From Marasmius tenuissimus (lineage: Eukaryota > Basidiomycota > Agaricomycetes > Agaricales > Marasmiaceae): DNA of 64,000 nt. A model generated the notes under the pieces. The model made no database searches and had not been told where the DNA came from. It worked only from the letters and a program-made list of their open reading frames with translations. A program made the position numbers and the translations under genes. The stretch is from the NCBI GenBank assembly GCA_029532415.1, contig JAQOTA010000052.1:1860001-1924000 (forward strand), in the 5' to 3' direction. Position 1 is the stretch's first letter. Each line of letters opens with the position of its first letter. Positions 1-11,700 of the stretch are shown here, piece by piece.

Positions 1-1916
1 GTCGCCTGCAACGACCCCACTTGACGAGGGTTGTCGGGTATCATGATCTTGGGGGGCTAAGGGGGCTTTCAGTAAAAATATGGACATCCCGAGACGACAG
101 CGCTCACCGGCACCCCTGTACATATGGTTTCCAGCTGATGCGCCGTTGGGCTCGAGCGATTGTTCCAGAGCCCTGGATAGCTCAGACTCCGCCTCATTTG
201 AACTTGTACTGGCAAGATTTTGTCCAGCCGGCAATGTCGAGGTGCTTTCATCCACATTCGCAGTAGTCGCATGAGCGTCATGGACGTCCGAAGTAGCCTG
301 GTCTTCTATTTGAAAACCATGCAAACTCGCTTCGATCGCCCTATCGATGTCAGCTTGCTCCTGAGCCGAGATGACCTCGACTGCTGCTGGTTCCTCCCCA
401 GCTTTCCCCTTCTCGTTCCAACGCATATTTCTGAGATATTCTTGAGACCTGTACACTAGCGTCAACCGGGCATCAACGTGCGCGACGTTAAGTTCTTCGA
501 GAGATGAGAACCAGAGTGCGGTGAGATCATCAAGACACTCTATGTTGGCAGCATATGCACCGACCATCAAGCCTGCGTCTGAGATGAAAGGCTGGGAAAA
601 CTTCAGCGAGGGGTTTACCTGGGCCTTCTCCCAAAGCGACGAGAAATCGTAGCTGGACAAAAGGTCGGACAGCAAACGATGGTAGGTCATTAACTGTAGT
701 CGAGAGGACAGTGCATCGGCATCTGATGGCAATGTGTTTGAACGTCTAGTCTTCGTGTCGTTGATGTGAAGGATGTAGTGCTTCTGCGCTCGACTGTGGG
801 TAGCAGAAGTATGGGTCAGGTTCACTGCTAGGGATGTCATGGCGTGTAATGTCGGACGACTTGGTTCAGGTTCGATAGCAGATGGACCAGGCATCGTACG
901 GGATCGTTTGGGCTTTTGAGGGGTATTCGGGTTTGAACGCGATGACCTTTTTCGGGATGTGAGGGATGTGGGTTCTATTTCTTTCCTAAGAACCTCGTCC
1001 TACATTTGTAGCGTGTCATTTTATATGGATTAAAGGTTGATGGACGGTCAACACAACGCACGATAATCCCCGTGACTACATGTCCCTCAATGACACCGAA
1101 TACTGGCATCTCGCGCTGGTACGGCCCAGTAAGTCCACGGATTAAGAGAACTTGCATAACCACGTACTGCAATGTTTTCGATTGTTAGCGCTCGAAAACA
1201 TGAGATCATGTCCAAGATCCTGTTGAATAGAGTCCGTAACGGATTTGATTCAGATAAAGTCACGACGCACCGTAAGCCCCATCCTTCCTCCTTGGTGGCG
1301 ACTGTTACTATAACTTCCTCTGGTCGCAACTCTCTTTCAAGCTTCTTGTGAACGTCCTACGCAATCGCGTCAGCCACGCTCATAAGCGGACGTAACGACA
1401 TGACCCACCTTTCCTTTTTGCAGAACTACATCGTTGGAGGCAGCGACCTTCTTCTCGACTTTGATTTCCTTCCCACTCTTCGATATAAAAGAATCAGGTC
1501 GAACTTCCAGCTTTTTGTGTCTTCCTTGTCTCAGTCCATAGTCGAACTGGACTTCACACCTAGTCCACAGTGAGTTATATCGAATGATACACGATATGCC
1601 TGACTCACCACGCTGGCGAGACCAGATCCGTGACGCTGAGATGCCTCGTTCTACGAAACCGCTGCAAAGGACTATCGGCCTTCAGAATGACTCCTTTCTT
1701 CGAGCGTATTGGTGGACGGAGACAAGACGGAGATGGTTTAATCATATCCGGGACCCCAAACAATCCGAAGTCCAATTCTATTTTGATTTCCGGCTGGCCT
1801 TGTGGTTCTGAGGGCGCGAGTTGTGCGTCCAGGAGTTCAAAATCTTGCGGTGTCCACTCAGCGAAGTCGTTGATGTCGTCGTACTCGTCTGGAAGATTTG
1901 CAGCGTTTGATGACAT
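1..1916 (-). CDS. EXO5: Exonuclease V (EXO5/DEM1), 3' part cut off by window edge
   Basis: Single-strand-specific DNA exonuclease of the EXO5/Dem1 family (PD-(D/E)XK fold with an iron-sulfur cluster), known to act in mitochondrial or nuclear genome maintenance. Exons read on the minus strand are 1609-1916, 1409-1559, 1271-1356, 1168-1219, 1062-1115, 108-999 and <1-56. Recognition rests on the N-terminal block LSVTDLVSPAW continuing after the first intron as CEVQFDYGLRQ (its Cys is the first cluster ligand), then DVHKKLERELRPEEV, EEGWGLRILDMIS, REMPVFGVIEGHVVTG ending in GIID, and HINDTKTRRSNTLP, which holds the catalytic Asp and Lys. The three C-terminal cluster cysteines would lie beyond base 1. 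A glutamine- and acid-rich insertion lies near the left edge. The start at 1916 is the first Met of the open N-terminal exon. Family assignment is firm; the exact intron at 57-107 is a splice-site inference. Confidence 0.9.
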
Positions 1917-2331
1917 TGATAGAGAGCGTGAATCACACTTTCACTTCAACAAACATAATTGTTGTCGTAAAGAGTCAGATGTGAGTACAACATCAAGGTC
2001 GAGCCAGGGTTGAGTCAAATCTTGGTCAAAGCGAGGAAACGTACCACGTGATCGCGGGCCCCTGATCTGCCCGGGCCGATTCAGTGACATTCCCCACTCC
2101 CGCGCCGCGGCGTGCGGTTTTCGAGCGACGGCGACGAGAACTCTCTCACCGCCAGCTCCCTGGACGGTGACTCTCAAAAACAACGGAGATTCTCTTCACG
2201 ATATCCCATCATTCACCCGAAGTTTCTCGCAGCGAACATTGTTTTCGCAGGAGGTACCAGTATACTCCTCGGTTTGTAGTACACGGTTAACTCGACTATG
2301 TAGAGCGTTGATATTGACTGATCACCTGTTT
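1917..2331. other. Intergenic, EXO5 promoter side
   Basis: 415 bases between the EXO5 start and the end of the DUF1349 gene. It must contain the EXO5 promoter and the DUF1349 3' untranslated region. It has a GC-rich patch around 2040-2110. I see no further gene. Confidence 0.6.
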
Positions 2332-2969
2332 CTATTCAAAGACGACCTCTGTATCGAAGAACTCCACCACCAGCTCTTTTGGTCCAATCACATCGCCCTC
2401 TTTTGCAGGCCTTGCTGCCATTGCCCTCACATCAAGGCTCCAGCCATCCTCTTCAGCAAAGAACCAGGTGATTTCTCGCAATGGTTCTCGCTCTTCAGCA
2501 CTCCCATCCTTGCTTTTAACGATCTGGTACACCCATAAGCTGGTTCCCAACTCATCTCCCTCCCTGCGAACCTCGATTGTTACGGCTTCAGACCCCGCGG
2601 GGAAGACACTCCAGTCTGCCCAGCTCTGCGTCGCCACCGTGCTAATGTTTGGGCGATCCCTGTAGAATTCGACTCCAGCTTTGACCCAGTAATCGGCGGG
2701 CTTCGAAGGATTCGTGAGGTGCAACAACAGACCACCCTGATCATACTGAGTAGTCCAGGGCCCGTTGAAGGTAACTCGAGCGCGTTGGAACGACTTGAGG
2801 GGCGCTGGGGAATCAATCAAGGCGTGTGTCGGTGCGGTAAAACTGCGGAAGAAGTGTCAGCATCGAGGATGAAATGAGAAGCACGACTAGCGATCACTTA
2901 CACATTAGTCGATGGTGGTTTACGCCAGATGTCGGTTTCAGGCGGCGCTGTAACGGTGAATTTGGCCAT
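2332..2969 (-). CDS. DUF1349 family protein (concanavalin-like fold)
   Basis: Two exons, 2902-2969 and 2332-2842, give 192 residues, normal for this family. The protein starts MAKFTVTAPPETDIW. After the intron it has the family signature: a first-strand block RARVTFNGPWTTQYDQGGLLL, then WVKAGVEF, a STVATQSWADWS block and a final DVRAMAARP segment. DUF1349 (PF07081) proteins adopt a lectin/glucanase-like jelly roll related to the C-terminal domain of beta-xylosidases. No biochemical activity is established for the stand-alone fungal members, so none is claimed. There is no signal peptide, so it is probably cytosolic. The intron has a good GTAAGT donor and a CAG acceptor, and the frame is continuous. 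Confidence 0.85.
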
Positions 2970-4397
2970 CGATAGTAGTGGTTCGTGGAATACCCTTGGG
3001 TTTCTCGATTCCTCGAAGGCTGATGAGGATGCCAATGTCAAGCTCACGTGGATGTGTAACCATGTGAAGACCAGCCCGAGAGCGTCATTTCAAATTGGTT
3101 GGCGGAGTCCAGACCGAGTTCAAAAGAGCCTGAGATTGGGATTACAGGACCTCGGAGGTTTGTGAATCCAGCGCTCCTGGAATTGACTGACCAGAAGTTG
3201 CTATTAACAGTGGCAGCAGTCTCTACTTGGCCACCTCTCTAGCACTCAGGGGGAAAGGGGGGCTCGCTGGGGAAGAGCCGAAGAGGAACTATGGCAAAAC
3301 TATGGGACCGAGTTCTGAGGACATGATGCTCCGTTACAGCTGTGTAAAGCTTTGGTCGCCTTTTGGTAACTAGAGGTGCCGCTGTACGCTTTGTCACGGT
3401 AGCTAGTCTGATCGAGACTTCACGTCGAAGTGGATGAATTACCCAGGGTTGGTCAACCATCCCGCGCCTCCTTCTCCGACTTGAAAATAACTCGAAGGAC
3501 TCTAGGCCCGGCGCCCACTTGCAAACTTTGATATCTGACAGACCGTTCAGCTCGAACGATTCGGTTCTTTCAACAAAGAACATGTGGGTAGCGCATGTGT
3601 TGGTGCTGAGCCGGCTTCCATATCAATGTACTTGGCGAGGGACCATGCATGATTCAAGGTGCGTCGCGCGTTCACAAATTAAGATTTTGACTTGATCAGA
3701 TACCTGTAGTGATGAGCAATAAAAATAGCAGATCATTCAATTAATGAACACTCCGAATGCCCCGAATTCCCCTTACCCATACCAACTACGCCGTGCCGTC
3801 GCTGACATCGGATTTTGTTGGAATCCCCGACATAGGGCGTGCCACCTCTCACGCTTTCCTTTCATGGTATCGAGGAATACACGACTCGAAGGATGTACTT
3901 CCATGAATGGAAACGAAATAGACACGAGAAGAAACGTCATTATGTTTAGTTCTCTTTTTACCCCCGTTCTTGTCCTTCACGGAGGAGACAAGGATCAACT
4001 ACGGGGGTTGGCTATCTTCGTGACTCTGCGGCTGCGACTGCCGAACGAGGGGAATCAAGGTTTTCATTGTGTCAGGTATCTCGGCCAGTCTGCTGGCATC
4101 AAAGGTACCATTCATTCACCGATCTCACTATCAGGTTGCGCCACCGCGATTTTGCCGCATGGAAGTTTGAAGAAGGACCGTTGAACAGGTTACCATTGAA
4201 ATGTTGGTGATCTGACCCAAGTACTTCAGCGAGTGCACGACCCAAAAGGTATCGTATTGTATCTTTCTATAGGCCGAATAAAGACGAAGGATGCGGTATA
4301 AAATGGAGACAGTTGGACTCTACTCAGTTCAACAAGACCCCAACGGTTCTACAGCCTCTCTTCTCTTTCGCACAAGAAAACTTCTCGCACAGCTACC
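2970..4397. other. Intergenic region, no gene recognised
   Basis: About 1.4 kb. Open frames exist on both strands (for example 3744-4184 plus and 3239-3583 minus), but none shows conserved motifs, plausible introns or biased composition. The right end holds the promoter of the dioxygenase-like gene. Confidence 0.5.
4297..4304 (+). promoter_or_regulatory. TATA box of dioxygenase-like gene
   Basis: TATAAAAT lies about 94 bases upstream of the ATG at 4398, in a CT-rich leader. The strong TATA box suggests an inducible, well-expressed secreted protein. Confidence 0.6.
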
Positions 4398-5552
4398 ATG
4401 AAGTTCAGCACCACCGTCATTGCTGCCATCGCCCTCGTCTCAGGCTCTGTCGTCGGTAAGAGCGAAGGGACCTCCGATCGCCGCTGAACGGAAATACTCA
4501 AACTTTTGTATGTTAGCCGCACCGACTGAGCTCGTCGCTAGGGACTGCTCGGCTGAAATCGCTGCTTTCAACCTCGCCAGAAGGGAAAAGAGAGGTCTGG
4601 ACAAAAGGACCTTGCTACCCGGTCTGCAGAACGTAAGAATTTTGTTCTTTACAGCCACACCGATCTTTCTCTTACGGTCATTTCTACAGCTCACCTGTGT
4701 CTTGTCTCCTGAGGTCCCACGAGTCGACTATGTCCAGAACATTGTAAGTTGGACACAGTTATGAAGGAACGGACTCTTAATAATTTGATCCCATAGCCTA
4801 TTCGTCAAGACATAAGGGAAGGACAAGCGTGAGTGCTCACTCATAAAATACACTGTTTATCAACTAATACATGCTCATAGCGGTCTTCCCATGACTCTCG
4901 ACGTAGGCCTCATGGACGTCACCACCTGTCAGCCATTGAAGAACGCGATGGTTGAGGTGTGGGGCCGTAAGTTCAATATCTCTTCCCAGCGAGAAACGTT
5001 GCACTCACAGTGAACGACCTTCCATCAGCCAACGCCGTCGGCCAGTATGGAAGCACTTTCCTTCGTGGTGCCTTCCAGGCGACTTCGGCTGGCATTGCCG
5101 AATTCCAGACGATCTTCCCGGGATTCCCGTCCAACGGTGCCAACCACATCAACATCGCCGTTCACCAGAGCGGCGTGATGAGCTCGGCAACTGCGCACAA
5201 TGGCCAACTCTTCTTCACTGACCGATGGACCGAAGTTGTGGGGATGACCGCCCCCTACAACACGAACACCAACAAGCGCATGCTCAACGCCCAGGACCCC
5301 AACTACGCTGCTGCTAACAAGGGTGGCTACAGCGCCATTGTTGAGTGAGTCTTTTCCGGTGGCACTTCTCCGATAGGGCATTAACTGATCTGGTCCCAAC
5401 TTTTCCCAGTATTGAATCCATCCAGGACGACTGGCCCACTGGTGTTATCGGATATATCAGTACGTATTGCTAGCCTCAGTCTCTCTGAACTTTGCTGACT
5501 TGCCCATCCTTTAGCTGTTGGCATTAACCCGACCCAGTCTGTCAACGTCTGA
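4398..5552 (+). CDS. Secreted intradiol ring-cleavage dioxygenase-like protein, ligands degenerate
   Basis: Eight exons: 4398-4455, 4517-4632, 4690-4743, 4797-4828, 4881-4966, 5029-5344, 5410-5459 and 5515-5552, giving 249 residues. Residues 1-20 are a signal peptide (MKFSTTVIAAIALVSGSVVG), followed by dibasic sites (EKR, DKR) that could be Kex2-processed. The fold signature of the catechol/protocatechuate dioxygenase family is present: PIRQDIREGQ, a TTCQPLKNAMVEVW block near residue 110, FLRGAFQATSAG and a TIFPGF segment near residue 150. Canonical enzymes bind Fe(III) with two Tyr and two His. Here GQYG could supply the first Tyr. The usual PGWY is PGFP, and the usual HIH is HIN. The protein may therefore be inactive or use another chemistry. 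Exon 6 could instead start about 15 bases earlier, because a second in-frame acceptor exists. Confidence 0.85.
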
Positions 5553-6235
5553 GTGTACATACACTCGTAGTAAACTAATACGGTAGCGTAGTACTGGGAA
5601 ATCCAGGCACGGTGTATATAAATAAAAGTCGTTAGCCGAAATAAACCTGGGCCCCCGCAGGCCCCTTCATGAAACTATAGCCAGTACGTGATATACCGAG
5701 TGAAATGAAGCGAGCTGTGTTACAGCTGAGAAGCGGCGCATCCCTGGACTGAGCTGGGCGCACCTAGAAACTATTCCGTCTTGCCTCGTCTTGCCTCCAT
5801 GCTTCTCCCTTTCTACACTTTCGAATTCGGGAGTCGGATGTCTGGCCCGCGGGCCGATATCATGATGTGCTGTCGATGATGCATCGAGGAATGATTCGGA
5901 TTTGTCAAGATTGCCGGGGTTAAGCGCTCGGGTGGTAAGGATCAGCATAATTACGGCACGAGAGAAAAGGGAAAAAGAAAGTGGTCTCATAAAACAACAA
6001 AATTCCCAAACGCTCGCCGTCAGTGACATTCAGTTTGGAAGAACAAAGCCGCTCGTACCATCTTGCTCTCGTACCACCATCATCCTCCATGTGTCTGCGG
6101 AATCAGCTCATGTAGCACGAAAAAAAAGGAGACAAAATCACTCAGGAAACGGAAAATCAGCTTCCCACTCGATCGGCTCGGCAGTCTCCTAATAAAGCTA
6201 CCATTCCGCATTAGAGGCCTACCTTGTCTAGAACC
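5553..6235. other. Intergenic region, no gene recognised
   Basis: Contains the 3' end of the dioxygenase-like gene (AATAAA-like motif near 5621) and the leader of the next plus-strand gene. I see no coding signal. Confidence 0.5.
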
Positions 6236-7480
6236 ATGTCCTTGAACGAGCCATTAACGACGAGCAACGACAAGAAACCTTTCAGTTCACTCATCGTGAC
6301 CGTAATCGCGAGAGCAATAAGCTCAGTTGGCTTCGGAGTGGCAAGCAACCTTTCTTCTCTGAGTGTGTGCCCTTGACCTGATTGTTATCCTACAGAGCAT
6401 AGTTGCAATAGGAGTGCTTTGGCTTTTCCCCTCGGCCTTAGGCGAACCCAAGTCCCCAACTGCCGATGACTTGCAACGTATCACACGACAGAAACGAGAG
6501 TTGCGACGGAAATCCGCACCACCAGCTCTATCGAGCTCACGAAGCAAGTCCTATCAAGGCTCACCCGCAGCAAATCCTGTCATCATTGTACCTGTCGTAG
6601 TGGCACCAACCGGCGATTCACCACCAAGCAGCAGCTCACGACGAGTCTACTTCCTTGAACCACAGACCAAGCCGAGAAGCTCTCGGAGGTATTCTGCACC
6701 TGCAGAGGAACACTTGGCAGTCGACTGTCGTACTCCGATACTACAAATTCCCGAAGACGTCTCCCCCCGTTCCTCCTCATCCACTCTCGTCCAAGTTTCT
6801 TCGACCAGTTCGCATCATACCGCGATTCTCGACACGTGCGAAGAAGTTATAGAATCAGCGGACTCAGACACCTCGTCAAAACGCTCCGATTCACGTTCAA
6901 AGCAATCCCGTTTCTTGTTGGGTCGGTTCAAGGGGCGATGGGCAAGACGACCTTCCACCAGTCCGGAAACTTCTGCTGGTGAGTTTGTTGTTCAGATGTG
7001 TCGTGGGTCTTTTTGACCTCCCTTGTTCTAGCCCCAGCTGAAGACCCACCCCCGATTTTGACCAAGCCATCACGACGGACGAGCCTAGGAATCAGTCCCC
7101 CGTGGCTCATTACTAAACCTCGAACAACGATAGATCTATCAACACCTCCGCCGGCAAGTCCTGTCGAGCCACCGTCGAGACCTCAAACACCAACAATGTC
7201 GGAGGCCCTTTTCTCACGCCCCAGTCGAAAAGTATCAGCCAGTGAAAAGGTCAATCGACGCTCCTCATTGCCGCAACGAACACAGCCGTATGCATATCCT
7301 TATTTTGCCGAACCCCCTTCAGCACCAGGCCAGAGATCCTCTATCGACTCTCCCGCTGAATACTTAACAGCGGAGGAGCGCGGACGGCGAGAAGTGCGCG
7401 AGAGGAATGCTCGGGTACAAGCCTCCTTAGGGCTGGGACAGAGGCCCCCCACGCGCAGGTCAACGAGCGCAGTTGCATAA
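6236..7480 (+). CDS. Orphan single-pass membrane protein, Ser/Pro-rich
   Basis: Three exons (6236-6337, 6396-6978, 7032-7480) give 377 residues with a clean frame. Residues about 18-50 are hydrophobic (SSLIVTVIARAISSVG continuing into SIVAIGVLWLFPSALG after the first intron) and form one membrane segment or a signal anchor. The rest is polar and disordered: clusters of Ser, Pro and Arg, repeated basic/Ser phosphorylation-type sites such as RRTS, RRSS and RRST, and a short predicted helix near the end (EERGRREVRERNARVQ). I recognise no domain. A membrane-tethered disordered cytoplasmic tail is the most that can be inferred. The start was chosen because it is the first Met and gives the hydrophobic segment. 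Without the first intron the frame stops early, which supports the splice. Confidence 0.65.
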
Positions 7481-8035
7481 GTGCCCTGAGTAGATGTCGA
7501 CAAGTTTTTGAATATCATTATTAGAGGCTTCATGGCATATTGTATACTACGTGAGTGTTTACCTCTCCGCGGTTGGCGAATGGTCTCATGTTCTGACTGT
7601 CTTTCTCCCAGCCAACATCATCATTTCGGTCGCTTTCAGGAGGAGAACTCTCGTTGTATCAGTATCCAAGTTTCTAGTTATTTTCCTCAGCATCATCACG
7701 AATCATCAAGACGCCCGCTAGCACTATCACTATCCGTAATGTCTCTGACGACGTATCTTCTAATAAAAGTCCATCTTGTTATCATCCAAGCAACCAAAGG
7801 AGCAACTACAAGTACATCTGTCATGAATCTGAGGGTACAAATACATTGCGCTACAGGCAAGTTGGGTCAGACCGCGCCAGCCTGCGAGCAAGCGTGGCCG
7901 ATTTCCCAAGCTCCAGCAACAGATTGGCAGTGGTGGATCTAGAACAGACTGAGCTCACATTTCGGTCCAGGTATGGTGTCCATGAGGTCATCGTGCTCAC
8001 CATGGTGACCCGCAATGTCCCTTCTGTACGCGAAT
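7481..8035. other. Intergenic region between convergent genes
   Basis: Carries the 3' regions of the plus-strand orphan gene and the small minus-strand gene. The plus-strand open frame 7508-7942 has no recognisable protein character. Confidence 0.5.
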
Positions 8036-8334
8036 TCAATGGCGCTGCAGGCTCGACGCGATGAGCACTACGGCATAGTCGCTGGAGCGCCGCCAAAGCT
8101 CAGGCTGAACGCCGGTGCCTGGGGAATGGGCAGCATAGGGCCTGCGCGACACGCTCGAGTCAGTAAAATTCAATGCCATCTCCGCAAGTTGAAGTAACGA
8201 TGAAAGACGCACCTTGGGTTGGGCCCAAACCAGTCCCTGCCCGTCGGAGATAAAGCAGGGTTCGAAGTATATTTCTTGGAGTCGAATCGGCAATGCCACT
8301 CAGAGTAAGGAGCCTGTGGCTGAATTGAGGCCAT
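8036..8334 (-). CDS. Very small hypothetical protein
   Basis: Two exons, 8213-8334 and 8036-8141, give about 75 residues. The first exon reads MASIQPQAPYSEWHCRFDSK and continues to SPTGRDWFGPNP. This is a plausible protein start, with a proper GTGCGT donor, a GCAG acceptor and a good TATA box about 35 bases upstream of the ATG. The second exon in the spliced frame is unremarkable. A different reading of exon 2 (frame ending at a TAG near 8055) looks equally protein-like but does not match the splice phase. No family is recognised. Confidence 0.35.
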
Positions 8335-8780
8335 GGTACTCGAGGGTAGACCCTAGCAAAAGACGGACATTATATAGACTCCAAGTCTTGTCTTACATAG
8401 CACTAGGGGACGAGATCTCGAGACCCTGATCTGTGGCGGTAAACTCGGCAAGAAGATCGAGAATTCGAAGGGGAGGGGGGTTTTCCTGGATTTTCCCGGT
8501 GTCTTGCAACGGGTTCCTTCAGCTGACAGGAGCACAATGACGCGAGCAGGTTCAAGCAGTCGAGCTGAGCGACGTTGTGAGAGTCTATAATGTTCAGAGG
8601 CCCTGGCGGGGCGCAGTCAAACGAGATTAAACGACCAGCTACAGAACGAGTTACGCTTCTACACCTTCGCCTTAGCACAAGGAAATAAAACGCCGGACTT
8701 CTACTTCTGTAAGTAGCGGAGTCGGTCAATTTGATAGTTATTCTGTCATTCTCCGAAACGCATGATGCTTGAGCTGCACC
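8335..8780. other. Intergenic, 3' side of helicase gene
   Basis: Between the helicase stop at 8781 and the start of the small gene; both are on the minus strand. Apart from the TATA box at 8368-8376 I see nothing. Confidence 0.5.
8368..8376 (-). promoter_or_regulatory. TATA box for small minus-strand gene
   Basis: On the minus strand the sequence reads TATATAATG, 34-42 bases before the ATG at 8334. It is the main evidence that the short gene downstream is transcribed. Confidence 0.45.
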
Positions 8781-11700
8781 CTAGTCACTTAACCCGTCAT
8801 TCGTCAGAAGGCTCAACATCGCGGTAAGTAGGAAGTTGTCATGTCGCTGATCGACCAGTGTTCCTTGCTCGACGCTCTCCGAAAGCTGAATATCTAAAAG
8901 CCGCCTGGAGCATATTTAACGGATTGTGCAACCCATCGAGAACCAAGATTCGTCACCTACCTCAGCTGATTCACCAAGATCCCTATGCGGGGCCAAGCCT
9001 TCAGCTTGATGTTGCTGTCCTTTGAACGAACTGTAAGCCCTCCGCCAACGTGGTTCACTGACACGGGACCGCCGAAGAGAAGAATCGCGAACAGAGGGAC
9101 CTGCAATGTACGGCGATGTGGGGATCCACTTTCAATCTCGAGCGACGAGTCCACGTACCTCGGTAGCGTCCCTAAGGTACAGCTTTGTTGACATATGTTT
9201 CTGGAAATACACTAGGAATGGCGATTTCCAAGCAGCGTTGCCGAAGAGAATACTTCCGGGATGCAGGAATACTCTTCCCTCCTGAAGGTCGTAGATCTTG
9301 TACTCCTTCGCTAGGTTCTCTCTCTGCACTGTTCCAGCCTGAACCTTATCGAACTTGATAGCGGACTTCGGAAGATGTACCCGGGCGACTCTTGGCCAGA
9401 GACCGCCCACTATGATAGACTTGATCAAGTTGAGATTGTCGCTGTTCACGTTGAGGGACACGGTCTTGGGTGTGGAGTCAAGCGGTAGAAAACCGATCGA
9501 AATCAAGGGGCTCATAAACTCCCGTCGCAAAACAGAAATTTCTCGAACCGTCGTTTGAGAGATGAAGTTCTGAGGGTATGCGATGGTCAGATCGAGTGTC
9601 CATGTAAGCGTCTTGGAGGCGTACCTGCTCGCAGAACTGCTTCACAGCACTACGGGATTTCCTGTCTTGTTCCAACCTCATACATTCGTCGAATGCGTTC
9701 ATATCGGTAAGTAAATCACTGTTGGCGGTACCGAACCGTAGTTTAGCCCTAGGAGAAAACTGAGTGAGACGACTTGGATGATCGAAGTACCGGCCGCCTA
9801 CTGTGTGGCTTCCTCCCGTTTGTCTACGGGACTGACAAAGAGGGGCTTTGACGAGAGACAAGCAGCAATAGTAAGAATGGGCCCGAGGCATCTAAAAATT
9901 GTTCCCAGGACGAGCATCTCGGAAGACTGTCAGTCACGTCATTCTACCGGCTGAATATCGTTGGATGTAGTACCTTTGCTAGACGCAAGTCGATCGGTAG
10001 CAGCGACTGAGGGACCTTAGTCAAGGATCAGACGAGTGACTTCATGCCACCTACCATATGCCGACCCAAAGCTGTTAGCTTTCCCTGTTCATCGATAGCC
10101 CCTAGCTCTTCAAGTATTGACCACGCTTTTTCCATTGCTCCGATGTGGGGAGGGTCGATTGCTTGTCCGAGATAGAGCTACGTGTGATTAGCCAGCTGAA
10201 GAGGTCACCCACCAAAAGACGCACCTTGACATCCTCGTTCTCTCTCATGACTTTGACGGACAACGACAGATTCTCCAGAGGAACTCGAAGTATTTCGGGC
10301 ACCGGGAATTTGCCCATCTTCTCCTCTCGTGCACGCGTGTACAGTTTGTAGCAAACACCAGGTCGCGTTCTCCCTGCTCGTCCTCGCCGTTGTCTTGCGG
10401 CAGCTCGTGTGACCCATGTCTCAACCAATCTGGACAGGTTTGCTTCATGGTCGTACTGAGTCTCCTTAACCTTCCCAGAGTCTATGACATATATGACATC
10501 GTCAATGGTAATAGAGGTCTAGCGTGTATCACAAGTCTGTAAGATGTTCAACCGTGAACTGATTCCGCACATACCTCCGCGACGTTGGTAGTTGCAATTA
10601 GTTTCCACCTTGACGTTCGTGCAAAGACCTTCATCTGCTCCTCACTCGATAAGTTCGCGTGTAAAGGGAGAACATCCGCCTCAGCAGCCGACGCAATCGA
10701 TCTAAGGGCTTCGATACATTGTCGAATCTCCTGGACGCCCGGAAGGAAGATTAGCACGCCCCCCTTCACCTGATCAGACGACATGATGTGCTTGACGAGA
10801 GTCGCGATTAACTACATCGTCCAAGTTAGCGATGAATCATAGGGAAGTCGGATAATGCTCCACCTGGTAGTCGATGCGTTCGGATCGACTGATTTTCACA
10901 ATAGCAGAAGCATTTACTTCATCTACGCCCGATGACTGTAAAGCTTCCTTTTCTGGATCGTCCTTGTTTTGTCTGCCCCCTGGTCCAGAGGGTACATATT
11001 GAAGCTTTGGAACAAAGTCTTCTAGATATCTTGATGCAAATCAATGGGTCATGGGCTTACGAAACAAAATATTTACCAACCTATCAGTTACGGGGTGTGT
11101 GAAGCCCGGTATGGTAAGGAGCGGGGCACCGTTGAAATATTTGACAAAGGTTTCATGGTTGATTGTGGCCGACATAAGAATAACCTTGAGACTGGGATGC
11201 TGCTTGAGGAGCTCCCTGAGTTCCAGAAGGAGGAAGTCTCCATCGACAGATCTTTCATGAACCTGCCATTGTCCGTCAGAATAGTTGTGAGTCGATGTGA
11301 GGCACGAACCTCGTCTACGACAACGTGGGTTACGTCCTCCAGTCTGTCCCTCAGACTCAAGCGGCGAAGTACTATTCCGGTTGTGCAGAACAGCAGCTTG
11401 GTTTTGGCTGTCTGTTTGCTTTCTCCACGAATGGCGTAACCTACAGAGCCATCCTCCACCCGTTCGGTGGAGACGCGGGTTGCAACTCCAATGGCAGAAA
11501 GTCTGCGAGGCTGAGTGATCAGAATCGAGGTTTTCGATCCCTGATGAGAGAAGATGAGGGAGTCAAGGATAAACTGAGGGACTATTTTGACTGAGCACCG
11601 GCATGCATAAAAGCTGTGCGAAAGGACATACACTGCGTAGTTTTCCCGCATCCTTAGTGCGTATAAGTGACAGAAGCCAAGAGTTCAAAGGGTGTGAGGC

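Noticed and set aside
3744..4184. Plus-strand 146-codon open frame
   Set aside because: No motif, no plausible promoter spacing, no intron support. Open frames of this length occur by chance here.
8213..8299. Alternative frame starting MALPIRLQEIYFEP
   Set aside because: It lies inside the first exon of the small gene in another frame and gives an unlikely composition.
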